From Betaproteobacteria bacterium (lineage in GTDB: Bacteria > Pseudomonadota > Gammaproteobacteria > Burkholderiales > SG8-41), in contig CANIID010000005.1 of assembly GCA_947467315.1 (NCBI GenBank), positions 1 to 46,680 of the forward strand: a stretch of 46,680 nt of DNA, read 5' to 3'. Positions 46,591-46,680 of the stretch are shown here, piece by piece (position 1 is the first letter of the stretch; every line of letters begins with the position of its first letter). The notes under the pieces are model-generated. The model saw only the letters and a program-made list of their open reading frames with translations, did no database searches and had not been told where the DNA came from. The position numbers and the translations under genes are program-made.

Positions 46591-46680
46591 GTGGATCACG
46601 TAGCGATAATCGAAGCAAAGCATCAAGCGCTGAGCAGGCGCTTGGACGAAGCGACGCTGCGCTTGTGGGCTGCGACCGAG
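46591..46680 (+). mobile_element. N-terminus of a probable transposase (ISAzo13-like), cut by the window end
   Basis: GTG start: (M)DHVAIIEAKHQALSRRLDEATLRLWAATE..., resembling the 'LdErqrRLWAatEA' N-terminus of ISAzo13-family transposases. Confidence 0.45.

Noticed and set aside
1-46680. CRISPR arrays, rRNA, tRNA (including tRNA-Sec)
   Set aside because: No regularly spaced direct repeats, rRNA or convincing tRNA cloverleaf was recognised by eye; tRNAscan/Aragorn with a Sec model and Infernal would be decisive.

Overview
GC-rich proteobacterial chromosome segment, probably betaproteobacterial (inferred from the glyA-nrdR-ribD-ribE-ribBA-ribH-nusB-thiL-pgpA-pncC order and the many Bug/TctC receptors). 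Conserved housekeeping blocks (pbpC, cysK, FKBP; mog-yjgA-pmbA; glyA to pncC) flank a catabolic/uptake block at about 6-28 kb. That block holds five orphan Bug/TctC solute receptors, an orphan TRAP receptor, two CaiB/BaiF CoA-transferases, and HIBADH-like, ornithine-cyclodeaminase-like and ThDP-enzyme genes. The main result is two genes that the ORF track splits at an in-frame TGA, both of which read best as selenoprotein genes. (1) complement(13859..15463) is a UGSC-family protein: ...CDAVITGSGD-U-GSCTSWSIHDS..., with TGA at 15176-15178, fused to a second domain whose stand-alone paralogue lies at complement(20062..21105). (2) complement(27754..28383) is an AhpD/carboxymuconolactone-decarboxylase-like protein with a CxxU redox motif: ...VNNCNY-U-TQHNRVLGQALG..., with TGA at 28129-28131. 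In both, a perfect 7-bp hairpin with G in the first two loop nucleotides starts 11-14 nt after the UGA, as expected for a bacterial SECIS element. Other observations are a dispersed AT-rich motif (about GTAASTATWTGTTTTTATTGGTA) clustered at gene ends, palindromic repeats that supply stop codons, and a tandem PilZ-like pair with a frameshift in one copy. No sel genes, tRNA genes or CRISPR arrays were recognised in the window.
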